Shown in pieces: positions 25,449-33,804 of a stretch of DNA of 64,000 bases. This DNA is from Streptomyces antimycoticus (GTDB lineage: Bacteria; Actinomycetota; Actinomycetes; Streptomycetales; Streptomycetaceae): positions 66,558 through 130,557 of the forward strand of contig NZ_BJHV01000002.1 of NCBI RefSeq assembly GCF_005405925.1, in the 5' to 3' direction. The notes below the pieces were generated by a model. That model saw nothing but the letters and a program-made list of their open reading frames with translations. It ran no database searches and was not told the DNA's origin. How positions within the stretch are numbered: position 1 is the first letter of the stretch; every line of letters starts with the position of its first letter. The position numbers and the translations under genes were made by a program.

Positions 25449-26147
25449 GTGACGGTCATGATGATTCGTCGCTGGGCCGCTGCCGCGGCCGCCATGCTGA
25501 CAACCGCCGGCCTCATCGGTTCCGTTCCTTCGAGTTGGGCTGCATCGAGCACCCCGAGTACTGCGTCTTCCGTCGCCGGTCCCGTGTCGGCGACGGAGCT
25601 CCCAGAACCGCCGACTGCTGAGGAGGCCCGGGCGGAACTAGATGATCTGACCGTCGCACCCGAGGACCATGTGCCCGGCTACAGCCGGGCGAAGTTCCCC
25701 CACTGGGCCACCCAGTACGGCACCTGCGACACCCGCGAAGTCGTCCTCGCCCGGGACGGCGATCAGGTCACCCAGGACGGTCAGTGCCGGGCCACGGTCG
25801 GCAGCTGGCGCTCGGCATACGACGGCGCGGTGCCCGACGCGGCGTCCAAGGTGGACATCGACCACGTCGTGCCGTTGAAAGAGGCATGGCGGTCCGGCGC
25901 CTCGCAGTGGACGACCGCGGACCGCCGGGCCTTCGCCAACGACCTCGCCCATTCCCAGCTCATCGCCGTCTCAGCCCACTCCAACCGGGCAAAGAGCGAC
26001 AGGGACCCCTCCGATTGGCAGCCAGACCTGGCCAGCTACCACTGCACGTACGCCCGCGCGTGGATCTCGGTGAAACACGCCTACGCCCTCACCACCGACG
26101 AGGAAGAACATGCCGCGCTGACCGGCATGCTCGACACCTGCGCCTGA
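25449..26147 (+). CDS. Secreted HNH nuclease, copy 2
   Basis: Same length as copy 1 (232 aa) and nearly identical after residue 60, including VDIDHVVPLKEAWRSG and FANDLAHSQLIAVSAHSN. Differences concentrate in the signal peptide and the linker behind it. The upstream block, from ccacatccactttggggtgac to the start, is also shared with copy 1, so the duplication included its control region. Here the downstream neighbour is a methyltransferase gene instead of the AbiEii module. Confidence 0.85.
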   Translation: MTVMMIRRWAAAAAAMLTTAGLIGSVPSSWAASSTPSTASSVAGPVSATELPEPPTAEEARAELDDLTVAPEDHVPGYSRAKFPHWATQYGTCDTREVVLARDGDQVTQDGQCRATVGSWRSAYDGAVPDAASKVDIDHVVPLKEAWRSGASQWTTADRRAFANDLAHSQLIAVSAHSNRAKSDRDPSDWQPDLASYHCTYARAWISVKHAYALTTDEEEHAALTGMLDTCA

Positions 26148-26154
26148 TGCGCCT

Positions 26155-26196
26155 CGGCTCCCAGCGCGCTGGCGTGTCCGGCGCGCCGGGGAGCCG
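26155..26196 (+). terminator. Hairpin after HNH copy 2
   Basis: CGGCTCC (26,155-26,161) pairs with GGAGCCG (26,190-26,196), with an inner GCGCG/CGCGC arm, just past the stop codon. Confidence 0.55.
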
Positions 26197-26441
26197 GGGG
26201 AGATGCCGCCGGACACCAGGCGATGGCGGCCGTCGCCACTCCGCGCGCCCGCGCGCTCTACCGCTGCCCCTGATACCGCGTCATCATGGCGCGGTTACAG
26301 GAGTGAGGAATATGGAGTAGCCCGTGAGCAAGCATCGCAAACCGGATCCTGATCCGGGCAGGGAACTCCGCCTCCGAACAATTCGGACGGGCAGGTGCCG
26401 CAGCCTCCGCCGCCGGCCGGGACACACCGGAAGTAGCCCGC

Positions 26442-27584
26442 GTGTCCGACTACGACGCCCTGCGGCAGCGGCTGGACAAGGCCATGGACCAGCACGGGCT
26501 GTGGCCCGCCCGCTCGACCTGGACACGGCAGGCCGTCGCCGACACACCACGGCACGCCTTCGCACCGGACCGGCTGTGGCGCTGGGACGGCCGCACCTAC
26601 CAGCCGCTCGACCGCGGCGCCGGCCCCGACCGGTGGGCCGCCGAGGTGTACGGCCGGCCCTTCGACGCGGCCGTCACCCAGATCACCGACGACGCGCCCT
26701 CCTCGAGCCTGTCGTGTCCGTCGATCGTGGTGGACATGCTCGACTCCCTGATGCTCGAACCGGGCCATCGCGTCCTCGAGCTGGGCGCCGGGACGGGTTG
26801 GAACGCCGCTCTCCTCACCTGGCGCGCGGGCCCCGGGCGAGTGGTCAGTCTCGAGGTGGACGACGAATTGGCCCGGCAGGCCAAGGAACGCCTCGACGCG
26901 GCCGACACCGACGCGGCGGTCGTGGCCGCCGACGGCGCCGATGGCTGGCCGCCTGGCGCACCGTATGACCGGGTGATGTCCACCTACGCCGTCGAGCAGG
27001 TGCCCTGGGCGTGGGTAGAGCAGACGCGGCCGGGCGGGAGGATCGTCACCCCGTGGGGGCGGCTGGGGCACGTCGCGCTGACCGTCGCCGACGACTGCCG
27101 CTCAGCGGTGGGGTGGATGCAGGGGCTGGCGACGTTCATGCCCGCCCGCGGCACACCGCCCGCGAGCAGCTGGCCGCATGTGCGCGGCACCGGCCCTGCC
27201 GACGACGAACGCCCCTTCGCACGGGACCTGCACCCGCTGAAGGACGACGCGCACCTGCTGTTCGCTCTGCGCATCCACCTCCCCGACGTGCAGATCAGCA
27301 CGGGCGTGGACGACGACGGCGTGAACGTATGGATCCACGACGGCGTCGCCTCCTGGGCCACCCTCACCACACTCCCCGACGGGGAGGCCCGCGCGTGTCA
27401 GGGCGGGCCGCGGCGCCTGGCCGACGAACTGGAGCCCGCCTGGGACTGGTGGCTGGCTGAAGGACAGCCGACGCTGTACGACTTCGGCATGACCGTGGGA
27501 CCCGAGCGCCAGTACGTATGGTGCCGGGATGCGGCAACGGGGCCGCGCTGGCCGCTCCAGGCCCACGGCCGGGCCGCGGTGTAG
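26442..27584 (+). CDS. Protein-L-isoaspartate-O-methyltransferase-like SAM methyltransferase
   Basis: 380 aa; GTG start with GGAAG 8 bases upstream. N-terminal helix LRQRLDKAMDQHGLW, then SSSLSCPSIVVDMLDSLML. The SAM loop is VLELGAGTGWNAALL and the acidic motif II is VVSLEVDDELA. The core matches PCMT-like enzymes, often fused or paired in Streptomyces with peptide (lanthipeptide-type) systems. The extra C-terminal ~170 residues are of the kind seen in the actinobacterial branch. Just upstream, a short frame from GTG 26,324 (MSKHRKPDPDPG) and the in-frame stretch ASEQFGRAGAAASAAGRD suggest a lost or frameshifted small upstream ORF. Confidence 0.8.
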   Translation: MSDYDALRQRLDKAMDQHGLWPARSTWTRQAVADTPRHAFAPDRLWRWDGRTYQPLDRGAGPDRWAAEVYGRPFDAAVTQITDDAPSSSLSCPSIVVDMLDSLMLEPGHRVLELGAGTGWNAALLTWRAGPGRVVSLEVDDELARQAKERLDAADTDAAVVAADGADGWPPGAPYDRVMSTYAVEQVPWAWVEQTRPGGRIVTPWGRLGHVALTVADDCRSAVGWMQGLATFMPARGTPPASSWPHVRGTGPADDERPFARDLHPLKDDAHLLFALRIHLPDVQISTGVDDDGVNVWIHDGVASWATLTTLPDGEARACQGGPRRLADELEPAWDWWLAEGQPTLYDFGMTVGPERQYVWCRDAATGPRWPLQAHGRAAV

Positions 27585-27705
27585 AGGCCACTCACTGGGC
27601 TTCCGTCCGGCCGCCGATCACCCCATCGTCGGTCCGGCCCCTACGGTCCGCCCAGCCCGGCGGGCAGGAGCTGGCCGGGGCGGGGAGTCTGTCAGGATGG
27701 TGGGC

Positions 27706-27972
27706 ATGGCGAATGAGACGGCGACGCACGATGAGCGGCTGCGGGACCTTGAAGCGGAAGCATTCCGCACCGGCCGGACGCTTGCGGAGCACAGCGAGCA
27801 GCTGGCGACGATTCGTGAGCAGCAGCGTACGGCGTTCGGGAACATCGACTCCCTCGCCAACGCCGTCGGCGCGCCGGGAGACCGGTCGATAACCGAGCGT
27901 CTGGACACGATCGAGCGCGTCCTATTCGCCCTTGCCCGCGCGCAGGGCATCGACCCCGACACCGCTCCCTGA
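27706..27972 (+). CDS. Small coiled-coil protein, 88 aa, shorter paralogue
   Basis: Reads MANETATHDERLRDLEAEAF, LAEHSEQLATIREQQRTAF, NAVGAPGDRSITERLD, LARAQGIDP. It is a heptad-rich helical protein. The paralogue at 54,847 is almost the same but has ~17 extra residues (around AVDTMGDAIGSMERLL) that are missing here, so this copy has an internal in-frame deletion. The ATG at 27,697 is an alternative start. Function unknown. Confidence 0.65.
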   Translation: MANETATHDERLRDLEAEAFRTGRTLAEHSEQLATIREQQRTAFGNIDSLANAVGAPGDRSITERLDTIERVLFALARAQGIDPDTAP

Positions 27973-28072
27973 CCCAGCCGAACGAGGTCGTCACCTGACG
28001 GGCCGCTAGCTCGCGGTGGCGCAGCTCGTCAGCCAGGATCCGAACGCCGGCTGAAGGCGTTTCTCGCCAGAC

Positions 28073-28108
28073 AGGGCCCGAACCCCGGCTGGCCGGGGTT
28101 CGGGCCCT
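28073..28108. terminator. Strong hairpin between convergent genes
   Basis: AGGGCCCGAACCCC (28,073-28,086) and GGGGTTCGGGCCCT (28,095-28,108) are perfect complements with an 8-base loop, followed by CTTTCT. It can serve the coiled-coil gene and, in reverse, the Ku gene. Confidence 0.75.
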
Positions 28109-28189
28109 CTTTCTGTGCCGACTGCCGCTGCGCTGCGCGCAGGTAGTCACGGCGGGCCGGGTCCCGGCCGTGGCACCGCCCGCGGTCGG

Positions 28190-29125
28190 TTACGACGCCG
28201 GCCTCTTCCTCGAGGTCTTCTTCGCGGCCGTCTTCTTCCCGCCCGTGCTCGCCTTCTTCGCAGAAGTCTTCTTCGCGGCCTTCTTCTTCGGCGCCGGCCG
28301 CTGCCCGCTGATCTCATGCACCTCGGCTTCGTCGCCGGTGTCCTCGCCGCGGCTCTTCTTGGCGGCCCGCACGCTGTCCTGTAGGGCGGCCATGAGATCG
28401 ACCACCTTGCCCTTGGGCTCGGCTGGCGCCTCTATCTCGGGCGGCTCGACGCCCGCGGTCTTGGCCTCGATGACGGCTTCCACCGCCGCGCGGTACTGGT
28501 CGCGGTACTGGCTGATGTCGGTGCCGCCGATGGCCTCCATCAACGCCATGGCTTCCTCGACCTCCGAGTCGGAGATGTCGACAGCCCTGGGGGCGAGTCC
28601 TTCGGCCGAGCGGATCTCATCCGGCCAGTGCAGGACCTGGAGGACGATAGCGTCGCCGACTACTCGCAGTGCGCCGAGCCGCTCGCGGTTGTGCCACGCG
28701 AACTTGGCGACAGCGACCTTGTCGCTGCGCTGGAGGGCTTCCCTGAGCAGCACGTAGGGCTTGGCGGCGACGGCGCCGTCGGCTTGGAGGAAGTACGGCT
28801 TGCCGAAGCGGATGGGGTCCAGCCGTTCGGCCTCGACGAAGGCTTCGACATCGATGGCCTTGGCGGTGGGCAAGGGAAGGTCGTCGAGTTCCTGGTCACT
28901 GATGGCCACGAGCTGATCTTTGGAGGCTTCGTAGGCTCGCCCGATCTCGTCCGGGTCGAGTACGCGGTCTTCGATCTCGCAGACCTTGCGGTTGCGGATG
29001 CGGCCGCCGTCGGCGGTGTGGATCTGCCGGAAGCTGATCGAGTGGTCCTCGGTCGCGGGCATGACCTTGATCGGAATCGTCACAAGGCCGAAGGACACGG
29101 CTCCAGACCAGACAGGGCGTGGCAT
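28190..29125 (-). CDS. ku: Ku protein (non-homologous end joining)
   Basis: 311 aa. Starts RPVWSGAVSFGLVTIPIKV, the signature opening of bacterial Ku. YFLQADGAVAAKPYVLLREAL, VAVAKFAWHNRERLGALRV and LVLQVLHWPDEIRS-type blocks follow. The tail after residue ~270 is Lys/Ala-rich (KKKAAKKTSAKKAS). Such tails help DNA binding. Ku rings hold broken DNA ends for ligase LigD, which is not in the window. A copy in accessory DNA of a linear replicon may protect or rejoin ends. Streptomyces often has several Ku paralogues. Confidence 0.93.
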   Translation of the reverse strand: MPRPVWSGAVSFGLVTIPIKVMPATEDHSISFRQIHTADGGRIRNRKVCEIEDRVLDPDEIGRAYEASKDQLVAISDQELDDLPLPTAKAIDVEAFVEAERLDPIRFGKPYFLQADGAVAAKPYVLLREALQRSDKVAVAKFAWHNRERLGALRVVGDAIVLQVLHWPDEIRSAEGLAPRAVDISDSEVEEAMALMEAIGGTDISQYRDQYRAAVEAVIEAKTAGVEPPEIEAPAEPKGKVVDLMAALQDSVRAAKKSRGEDTGDEAEVHEISGQRPAPKKKAAKKTSAKKASTGGKKTAAKKTSRKRPAS

Positions 29126-29277
29126 GGCGTACCTCCCACCAGCCCCCCTGGGGTCGACTCCAGCGTAGATCAGCCTGGTGGGGTAGCCGGGCCACGGCTA
29201 CGTCATCCGGCTCTCCCCTCCCTGTGCGCGGCGACACTCCGGGCGCTGCACCACCGCCCCAAAGAATCGAACAGGTT

Positions 29278-29283
29278 TATGAT
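29278..29283 (+). promoter_or_regulatory. Candidate -10 (TATGAT) for a leaderless message
   Basis: TATGAT ends 6 bases before the ATG at 29,290 and no Shine-Dalgarno is present. That spacing fits transcription starting at the start codon. The -35 is not clear. Confidence 0.45.
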
Positions 29284-29289
29284 TCGGGC

Positions 29290-29640
29290 ATGGCCAGAGC
29301 CTACGACTTCCCTGAGGACCTGCTCACCGCGCAGGAAGAGCTTCACCAGGTCGTCCACGCCCTCAGGGCGCTGTACGACCGCCTTCCGTGGTCCGTCGAG
29401 CCCCATCCGGGCTTCCACGACCCGGAGTACTGGCGCCCGCGACAGCGCCCCGCGACTGACGGCTGGTCCGAGGAAGACCGGGCGGAAGTACACCGGCTGC
29501 GGGCCCAGCAGCAGGAGCTGAGCATCAAGATCGTCACGCACCCCTTCTGGACGAAGTTGGAGGGCCTGGACCTCGTCACCGCACGGACGGTGCTCAAGTA
29601 CGTCCACGACACACCCACCGCCGACAGGCCCGCCGCGTAG
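29290..29640 (+). CDS. 116-aa protein of the DFPxDL/HPxW family
   Basis: Begins MARAYDFPEDLLTAQEEL and later has VTHPFWTKLEGLDLVTAR. These two landmarks are shared with the 79-aa protein at 12,274-12,513. An insertion in the middle (LPWSVEPHPGFHDPEYWRP) makes it longer. It is soluble and helical. Two bases separate its stop from the next GTG, so it forms an operon with the DUF6233-like gene. Function unknown. Confidence 0.7.
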   Translation: MARAYDFPEDLLTAQEELHQVVHALRALYDRLPWSVEPHPGFHDPEYWRPRQRPATDGWSEEDRAEVHRLRAQQQELSIKIVTHPFWTKLEGLDLVTARTVLKYVHDTPTADRPAA

Positions 29641-29642
29641 CG

Positions 29643-30164
29643 GTGACGGACGCCTTCAGCCCCGACAGCCCGGACCCGGACGCCCCCGGACCGCCGGCAT
29701 GGGCCGAGCTCGCTGACGGCCAGAGCGTCACGGCCCAGGTCATCGGCCGCATTCATCGCCCCGGCACCGGAGGCGGCTGGTGGTACGAGCTCCGCCTGCC
29801 CATCTGGGCCGAAGCGCAGCTCCCGGACCGCATCACGGTCGTACCCGACTCGGTCGTCTTCTGTGTCCCCGCTCGCCTGCTCACTCCCATCGAGGACATC
29901 GACTACTCCGGCGTGCCGACCCGGCGGGAACGCCCGCCAGGCCGACCGCCCCGCTCCATCCCCGCCGCCCCGGCAGGCCGGTGGAGCGTGCAGCACCTGC
30001 CCGCGCCCGTTGGCGGCCCCGGGCGCCGGGTCATCCACCACGAGTCGTGCTGGATACCGACCGGCGACCCGGACCTCACGCTCGACCAGGCGCTGCGCGA
30101 GCTCGCCCGACCGGGCAGCGAAGCATGTGCCGCCTGCGACGCCCGTCACCTCCCGCGGTCCTGA
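29643..30164 (+). CDS. DUF6233-like protein, 173 aa
   Basis: N-terminus acidic and Pro-rich, then a small beta-rich domain (WYELRLPIWAEAQLPD, VVPDSVVFCVPARLLTPIEDIDYSGVP). It ends with RRVIHHESCWIPTGDPDLTL, ALRELARPGSEACAACDARHL. The His/Cys and the CxxC near the end resemble DUF6233 proteins that are frequent in Streptomyces accessory DNA. It may bind zinc. Probably co-transcribed with the gene upstream. Confidence 0.6.
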   Translation: MTDAFSPDSPDPDAPGPPAWAELADGQSVTAQVIGRIHRPGTGGGWWYELRLPIWAEAQLPDRITVVPDSVVFCVPARLLTPIEDIDYSGVPTRRERPPGRPPRSIPAAPAGRWSVQHLPAPVGGPGRRVIHHESCWIPTGDPDLTLDQALRELARPGSEACAACDARHLPRS

Positions 30165-30420
30165 AGTCGCGTTTCGTTGGTTCTCCGCTTGACGGCGGGG
30201 AGGTGAGACCTTGTCAGCCCCTGTCCCAGGTTCAGCGACAACCCGGGCGGTGTGCTCGGCGTTGTCGCCCGGAGAGACGGGGTCGTTCGTTCCGGTCTGC
30301 GCGACGCCTGCTCGTATGTGACGTCGGCCACCTACGTCGCCGATCCTGGCCGCCCCCGTGAGTGGCGCATCTGCACTTGCGCTGGTCAGGGCTTTGATCA
30401 CGTGTCATGTATTTTCACAT

Positions 30421-30462
30421 AAAACTACTTACTGTGCCTGCCAGAGATCACTGAGTAGTTTT
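30421..30462. repeat. Inverted repeat in an AT-rich gap
   Basis: AAAACTACT (30,421-30,429) and AGTAGTTTT (30,454-30,462) are exact complements separated by 24 bases, and a further T run follows on the + strand. It could be a terminator or a regulator's operator for the sigma-like gene at 30,630. The rest of 30,165-30,629 holds no gene. Confidence 0.5.
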
Positions 30463-30629
30463 TCTCGGGTTGCGGATGCGTGGTTCGGTCCGGAAATCGC
30501 TTAGGTGGAACACAAGGCCCAAGAAGCCTTCGACGTACACCCGTTGTGCGCCGTGTCCACCCCAACCTCGACGAAGAGGAACCGTGCGATGGATGTCCCC
30601 GCGATGCGTGACGCTGCCGGGAGGCCGAT

Positions 30630-31232
30630 GTGATCGGTGACAGCACTTCCGAAAGCGCCGCGTCTCCGGACGCAGGAGCGCCTCAGCCGGTGCGCGTTCC
30701 GCTGCAGCTCCCGCTGGACTTCGAGGCCTTCTACCTCGGACATCAGGAGCTCTTCCACGACTACGCCGAGACCCAGCTCGGCGGCCGCCGCGCGGCCGAG
30801 GAAGCGATCCACAAGGCCTTCCTCGAGATCCTGGCGAGCTGGGACCAACTGCTGCAGGAGGGCAACCTGGAGCAGCGCGCCTGGGCGGTCGTCCGCCGGA
30901 TCGTGGGACGGAGGCTGGAGACCGAGGGACGGCCGCCGGCGTTCGTCATCAACGGCCCGATCGAACAGGCCCTGCGTGCCGCCCGGGACAAGCTGAGGGT
31001 CATGCAGAGCGGCACCGGACTGTACGAGGCGATAGCCGAACTTCCGCCCCGCCAGTTCGACGTGGTGGTCCTGCGCTACATCCTGGAATACCCCACCGCC
31101 CGGATCGCCTGGTTCATGGGCCTGAGCGACCGCACCGTGGACTACCACTGCCGCAAAGCCAAGGAACGTCTGCGAGTGCAGCTGGGACTCCCCGCCAAAT
31201 CCCAGGAAGCCAAGGAAGGAAACGGACAGTGA
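30630..31232 (+). CDS. Sigma-70-like (ECF-type) regulator
   Basis: 200 aa, GTG start with GGGAGG upstream. Residues ~30-95 resemble region 2 (FEAFYLGHQELFHDYAETQLGGRRAAEEAIHKAFLEI). Residues ~125-185 resemble region 4 (AIAELPPRQFDVVVLRYI, PTARIAWFMGLSDRTVDYHCRKAKERL), a clear HTH. The next gene overlaps by GTGA. The same order, regulator then AAGAG-type protein, is seen at 15.98-17.87 kb, which suggests a functional pair. Confidence 0.8.
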   Translation: MIGDSTSESAASPDAGAPQPVRVPLQLPLDFEAFYLGHQELFHDYAETQLGGRRAAEEAIHKAFLEILASWDQLLQEGNLEQRAWAVVRRIVGRRLETEGRPPAFVINGPIEQALRAARDKLRVMQSGTGLYEAIAELPPRQFDVVVLRYILEYPTARIAWFMGLSDRTVDYHCRKAKERLRVQLGLPAKSQEAKEGNGQ

Positions 31233-31903
31233 CCGCTCTCGATACCCTCCTGGCCGATGCCGCCATCCCCACGTCTTCCCGGTCTTTCGACGTCGCGGCC
31301 GGTCTTCGCCGACTGGCCGCCGACGCCGCCCTCACCTCCCCGAACCCGGACCTGGCCCGCGCCGCCCAGGCCCAGCAGCGCCTGAGCGTGGTCTCGCGCT
31401 GGGTCCTCAACGAGCCGGGGGCGGCCAGCCACGTCGACCGCCTGGCCGAGGATCCCGCCCAGGCCGGGGAAGAGCCGGACCCCGTCGCGGCCGCAGAGCA
31501 GCTGGACATCGACGGCGCCCTGGTATTCGGCTGCCTGCTGTATCTGACCGGACACCCCGAAAGTGCCGAATTCTGGTGGAAACTGGCCGCGGGCGCCGGC
31601 CACCGCGCCGCCGCCTACTGCCTCCACCTGCGCCACTACGAGCTCGGCGAGGACCGCGAGGCCCAGCACTGGTTCCACCAGCTCATCCAGTCCATGGACG
31701 ACGGCGCGGATGACGGCTTCTTCGAAGCGCTCGAGGTCGTCGCGAAGTACGTGGGCGCGAACGGCTCCACGGCCAGCGCGCCGACCGGCTGTCTGGAAGC
31801 CGAGGTCGAGCGCCTGGCATCCCGCGCACCAGGCTGCGGCATCGTCCACCGCCCCGACCGACGCCTGGCCGACCGGCTCCACCACTTCGCCAGCCGCCGC
31901 TGA
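31229..31903 (+). CDS. AAGAG-motif protein paired with the sigma-like gene
   Basis: 224 aa. A helical N-terminal half is followed by the block EFWWKLAAGAGHRAAAYCLHLRHYELGE, which resembles a Sel1/TPR-like repeat and matches the frameshifted protein at 17.1 kb. The C-terminus has PTGCLEAEVERLA. No signal peptide. GTGA overlap with the upstream gene implies coupled translation. Possible role: partner or anti-sigma-like regulator, inferred only from the repeated pairing. Confidence 0.7.
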   Translation: MTALDTLLADAAIPTSSRSFDVAAGLRRLAADAALTSPNPDLARAAQAQQRLSVVSRWVLNEPGAASHVDRLAEDPAQAGEEPDPVAAAEQLDIDGALVFGCLLYLTGHPESAEFWWKLAAGAGHRAAAYCLHLRHYELGEDREAQHWFHQLIQSMDDGADDGFFEALEVVAKYVGANGSTASAPTGCLEAEVERLASRAPGCGIVHRPDRRLADRLHHFASRR

Positions 31904-32013
31904 CACACCCCGAAAAGCACAAGGAGCCCAGATCACCGACCCCCGGTTCCGAGGCCAACGGGTCGGGACGGGCCCCTCGCGACAATGCACCCCGCAGAAG
32001 AGGAGCACCTTCG

Positions 32014-32199
32014 GTGAACCATAGCTTCAATCCCGAACTTTCGGGAGGTAAACGACGAACCGGCCGCCTCGTGCGCTGGCTCGCCCGGCGTCGGCGCACC
32101 ATCGCCACCCAGGTCCTGCGTGGTGCCTGCTACGGCGTCGGCACCGGCGCCGTCGGCCTCGCTTTCTGGTGGATCGAACGATGGGCCGAGCACCACTGA
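32014..32199 (+). CDS. Small membrane protein, 61 aa
   Basis: GTG start with AGGAG upstream. A strongly basic N-terminus (KRRTGRLVRWLARRRRT) is followed by one hydrophobic helix (YGVGTGAVGLAFWWIERW). It is third in the second sigma/AAGAG module. The corresponding small membrane protein is first in the other module. Confidence 0.6.
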   Translation: MNHSFNPELSGGKRRTGRLVRWLARRRRTIATQVLRGACYGVGTGAVGLAFWWIERWAEHH

Positions 32200-32413
32200 C
32201 ACAACACAACCACGTGAGATGAGGGCCGGATTCCCAGACCGCCCGCACCGGATCCGCTTCGACGCCCGCTGAGGCGGACCTGCGGCCAGTTTTCTTGGTC
32301 ACGGTCGGGTTAGCCGGATGTTAGCGGGGCGGCGACGTTGCGGTAGTGGCCCCGGCCAGAGTTGTTGTCGCACCGAGCAGACCACGACACCGACCTCTCC
32401 CGGGGGACCCGAA

Positions 32414-33148
32414 ATGCGCTCCAACACCACCGCCCGCAGTGCCCGCCGTCGCACTCTCCGCGTCGCCGCCGCGGTCCTGACCGCGGCTGCCGCCCTGACC
32501 CTGACGGCCTGCAACGACTCGGACGCCGGCGACAAGAAGTCCGTGGGCCAGGCCGATACGGCCCCGGCCGGGTCCGGTGGTTCCTCGGGTTCCTCCGGCG
32601 GTGCGCAGGGTTCCGACGCCAACGCCAAGGAGGGCTCGGAGGGGGGCGCCGCGAAGGACCAGTCGGGCGGCGGGCAGGCCGGCAGCGAAGGCGGCGGCAG
32701 TGCGCACACGGGCGTCGAGCGCTGCCGGACCGAAAACCTGGAAGCCGCCTTCGCCACGGGCCAGGACGCGCTCCCGGTGCCGGAGGAGGGCGCGGACGGC
32801 TCGACGACCGCCACCATCGTCCTGATGAACAAGGGCTCCTACTCCTGCAAGATCGGCGGCTTCCCCGGTGTGGACCTGACCTCGATCAACGGCGGCGAGC
32901 GCTGGTCCCTGGCCCGCTCCTCGCAGAAGTGGAGCTCCCTGGAGGTGGAGGCCGGCCAGAGCACCGAGTTCACCCTCAACCTCGCCTTCACCAAGGAGAA
33001 CGAGGGCTTCTACCAGCCGGCCTGGGTCGAGATCACCCCGCCCAACGAGACCAAGGCCCTCAAGATCGAGTGGCCCTGGGAGACCGACACCCTCGTCGAC
33101 CAGCGCAGCGCCACCCACCCCGGCACCTTCGTCAACCCCATCGGCTGA
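32414..33148 (+). CDS. DUF4232-like lipoprotein
   Basis: 244 aa. Lipoprotein signal with lipobox L-T-A-C near residue 33. A ~70-residue Gly/Ser/Ala linker follows, then a compact domain with CRTENLEAAF, TIVLMNKGSYSCKIGGFPGVDL and WSSLEVEAGQSTEFTLNL, typical of DUF4232 proteins of Streptomyces. Anchored outside the membrane; function unknown. A terminator follows. Confidence 0.82.
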   Translation: MRSNTTARSARRRTLRVAAAVLTAAAALTLTACNDSDAGDKKSVGQADTAPAGSGGSSGSSGGAQGSDANAKEGSEGGAAKDQSGGGQAGSEGGGSAHTGVERCRTENLEAAFATGQDALPVPEEGADGSTTATIVLMNKGSYSCKIGGFPGVDLTSINGGERWSLARSSQKWSSLEVEAGQSTEFTLNLAFTKENEGFYQPAWVEITPPNETKALKIEWPWETDTLVDQRSATHPGTFVNPIG

Positions 33149-33184
33149 CCAGCTCACAACTGCGCCATGAAGATCCACTACCCC

Positions 33185-33215
33185 GCTGCCCTGGTGTGTG
33201 ACGCACCAGGGCAGC
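33185..33215 (+). terminator. Terminator after the lipoprotein gene
   Basis: GCTGCCCTGGTG and CACCAGGGCAGC form a 12-base-pair perfect stem over a 7-base loop. Confidence 0.75.
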
Positions 33216-33225
33216 GGACTATCCG

Positions 33226-33300
33226 CTCCACGGCCCGCGCCCCCTTTGTGATCGCTGCCGACATTCTTCTCCCGCGCCCCACCCCCAGCTCCACGTGATC
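33226..33300. repeat. Copy of the repeat seen at 22.88 kb
   Basis: The stretch around tgatcgctgccgacattctt is shared with the remnant near 22,880. Similarity fades within about 60 bases. The nature of the repeat is unclear; it may be a gene end. 33,216-33,460 holds no intact gene. Confidence 0.35.
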
Positions 33301-33460
33301 GGCTGCGTTGCCATCACCACCTGCGCCTGGGCGGTTGATCACGCAGCTTGCTATGAGCCGGCCCTGTCCGTTCAGAGAGGGTGGGGCACCCGCGTCTTCG
33401 CCGCCGGAACTATCCGGGCGCGGAACGCACGGACCAATGCCTCCGCTCGGGCGGTGAGTC

Positions 33461-33620
33461 TCATCGCCCGGCCTCACGCCGGGCGAGCTCCTTGAGCTCC
33501 ATGCGCGCGGCCGGTGTGCCCGCCGGTCCACACCAGTACGGGTGTCCGGCGATCTGTTTCGCCAGCTCCTGCAGGCCTCCTGCAGGCGTCGGCGGTCCCT
33601 CGTGGTGCCGGCTGTTGGTG
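33461..33620 (-). pseudogene. 3' fragment of the 79-aa family gene
   Basis: The C-terminal part LQELAKQIAGHPYWCGPAGTPAARMELKELA matches the end of the protein at 12,274-12,513. The N-terminal half (HDFPLDLVEAQ) is missing and upstream sequence is unrelated. A longer open frame exists but only this part is recognisable. Confidence 0.55.
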
Positions 33621-33804
33621 GTTCCTACGCCTCGTGCATCTGCCCCAGGACTCTGTGCGGGGGCGTCGCGACCGGGACCGAGCGCGCTGACTGCCCTGAG
33701 CACCGCCTCACTCCCACTCAGGCGCTGCACTGGGCGGCCGAGTGTCCCAGTAGGCGGCGCGCGGAGCCCCTTGGTCTGATGGCGCGCGGGGCACTGGGCC
33801 TGGC

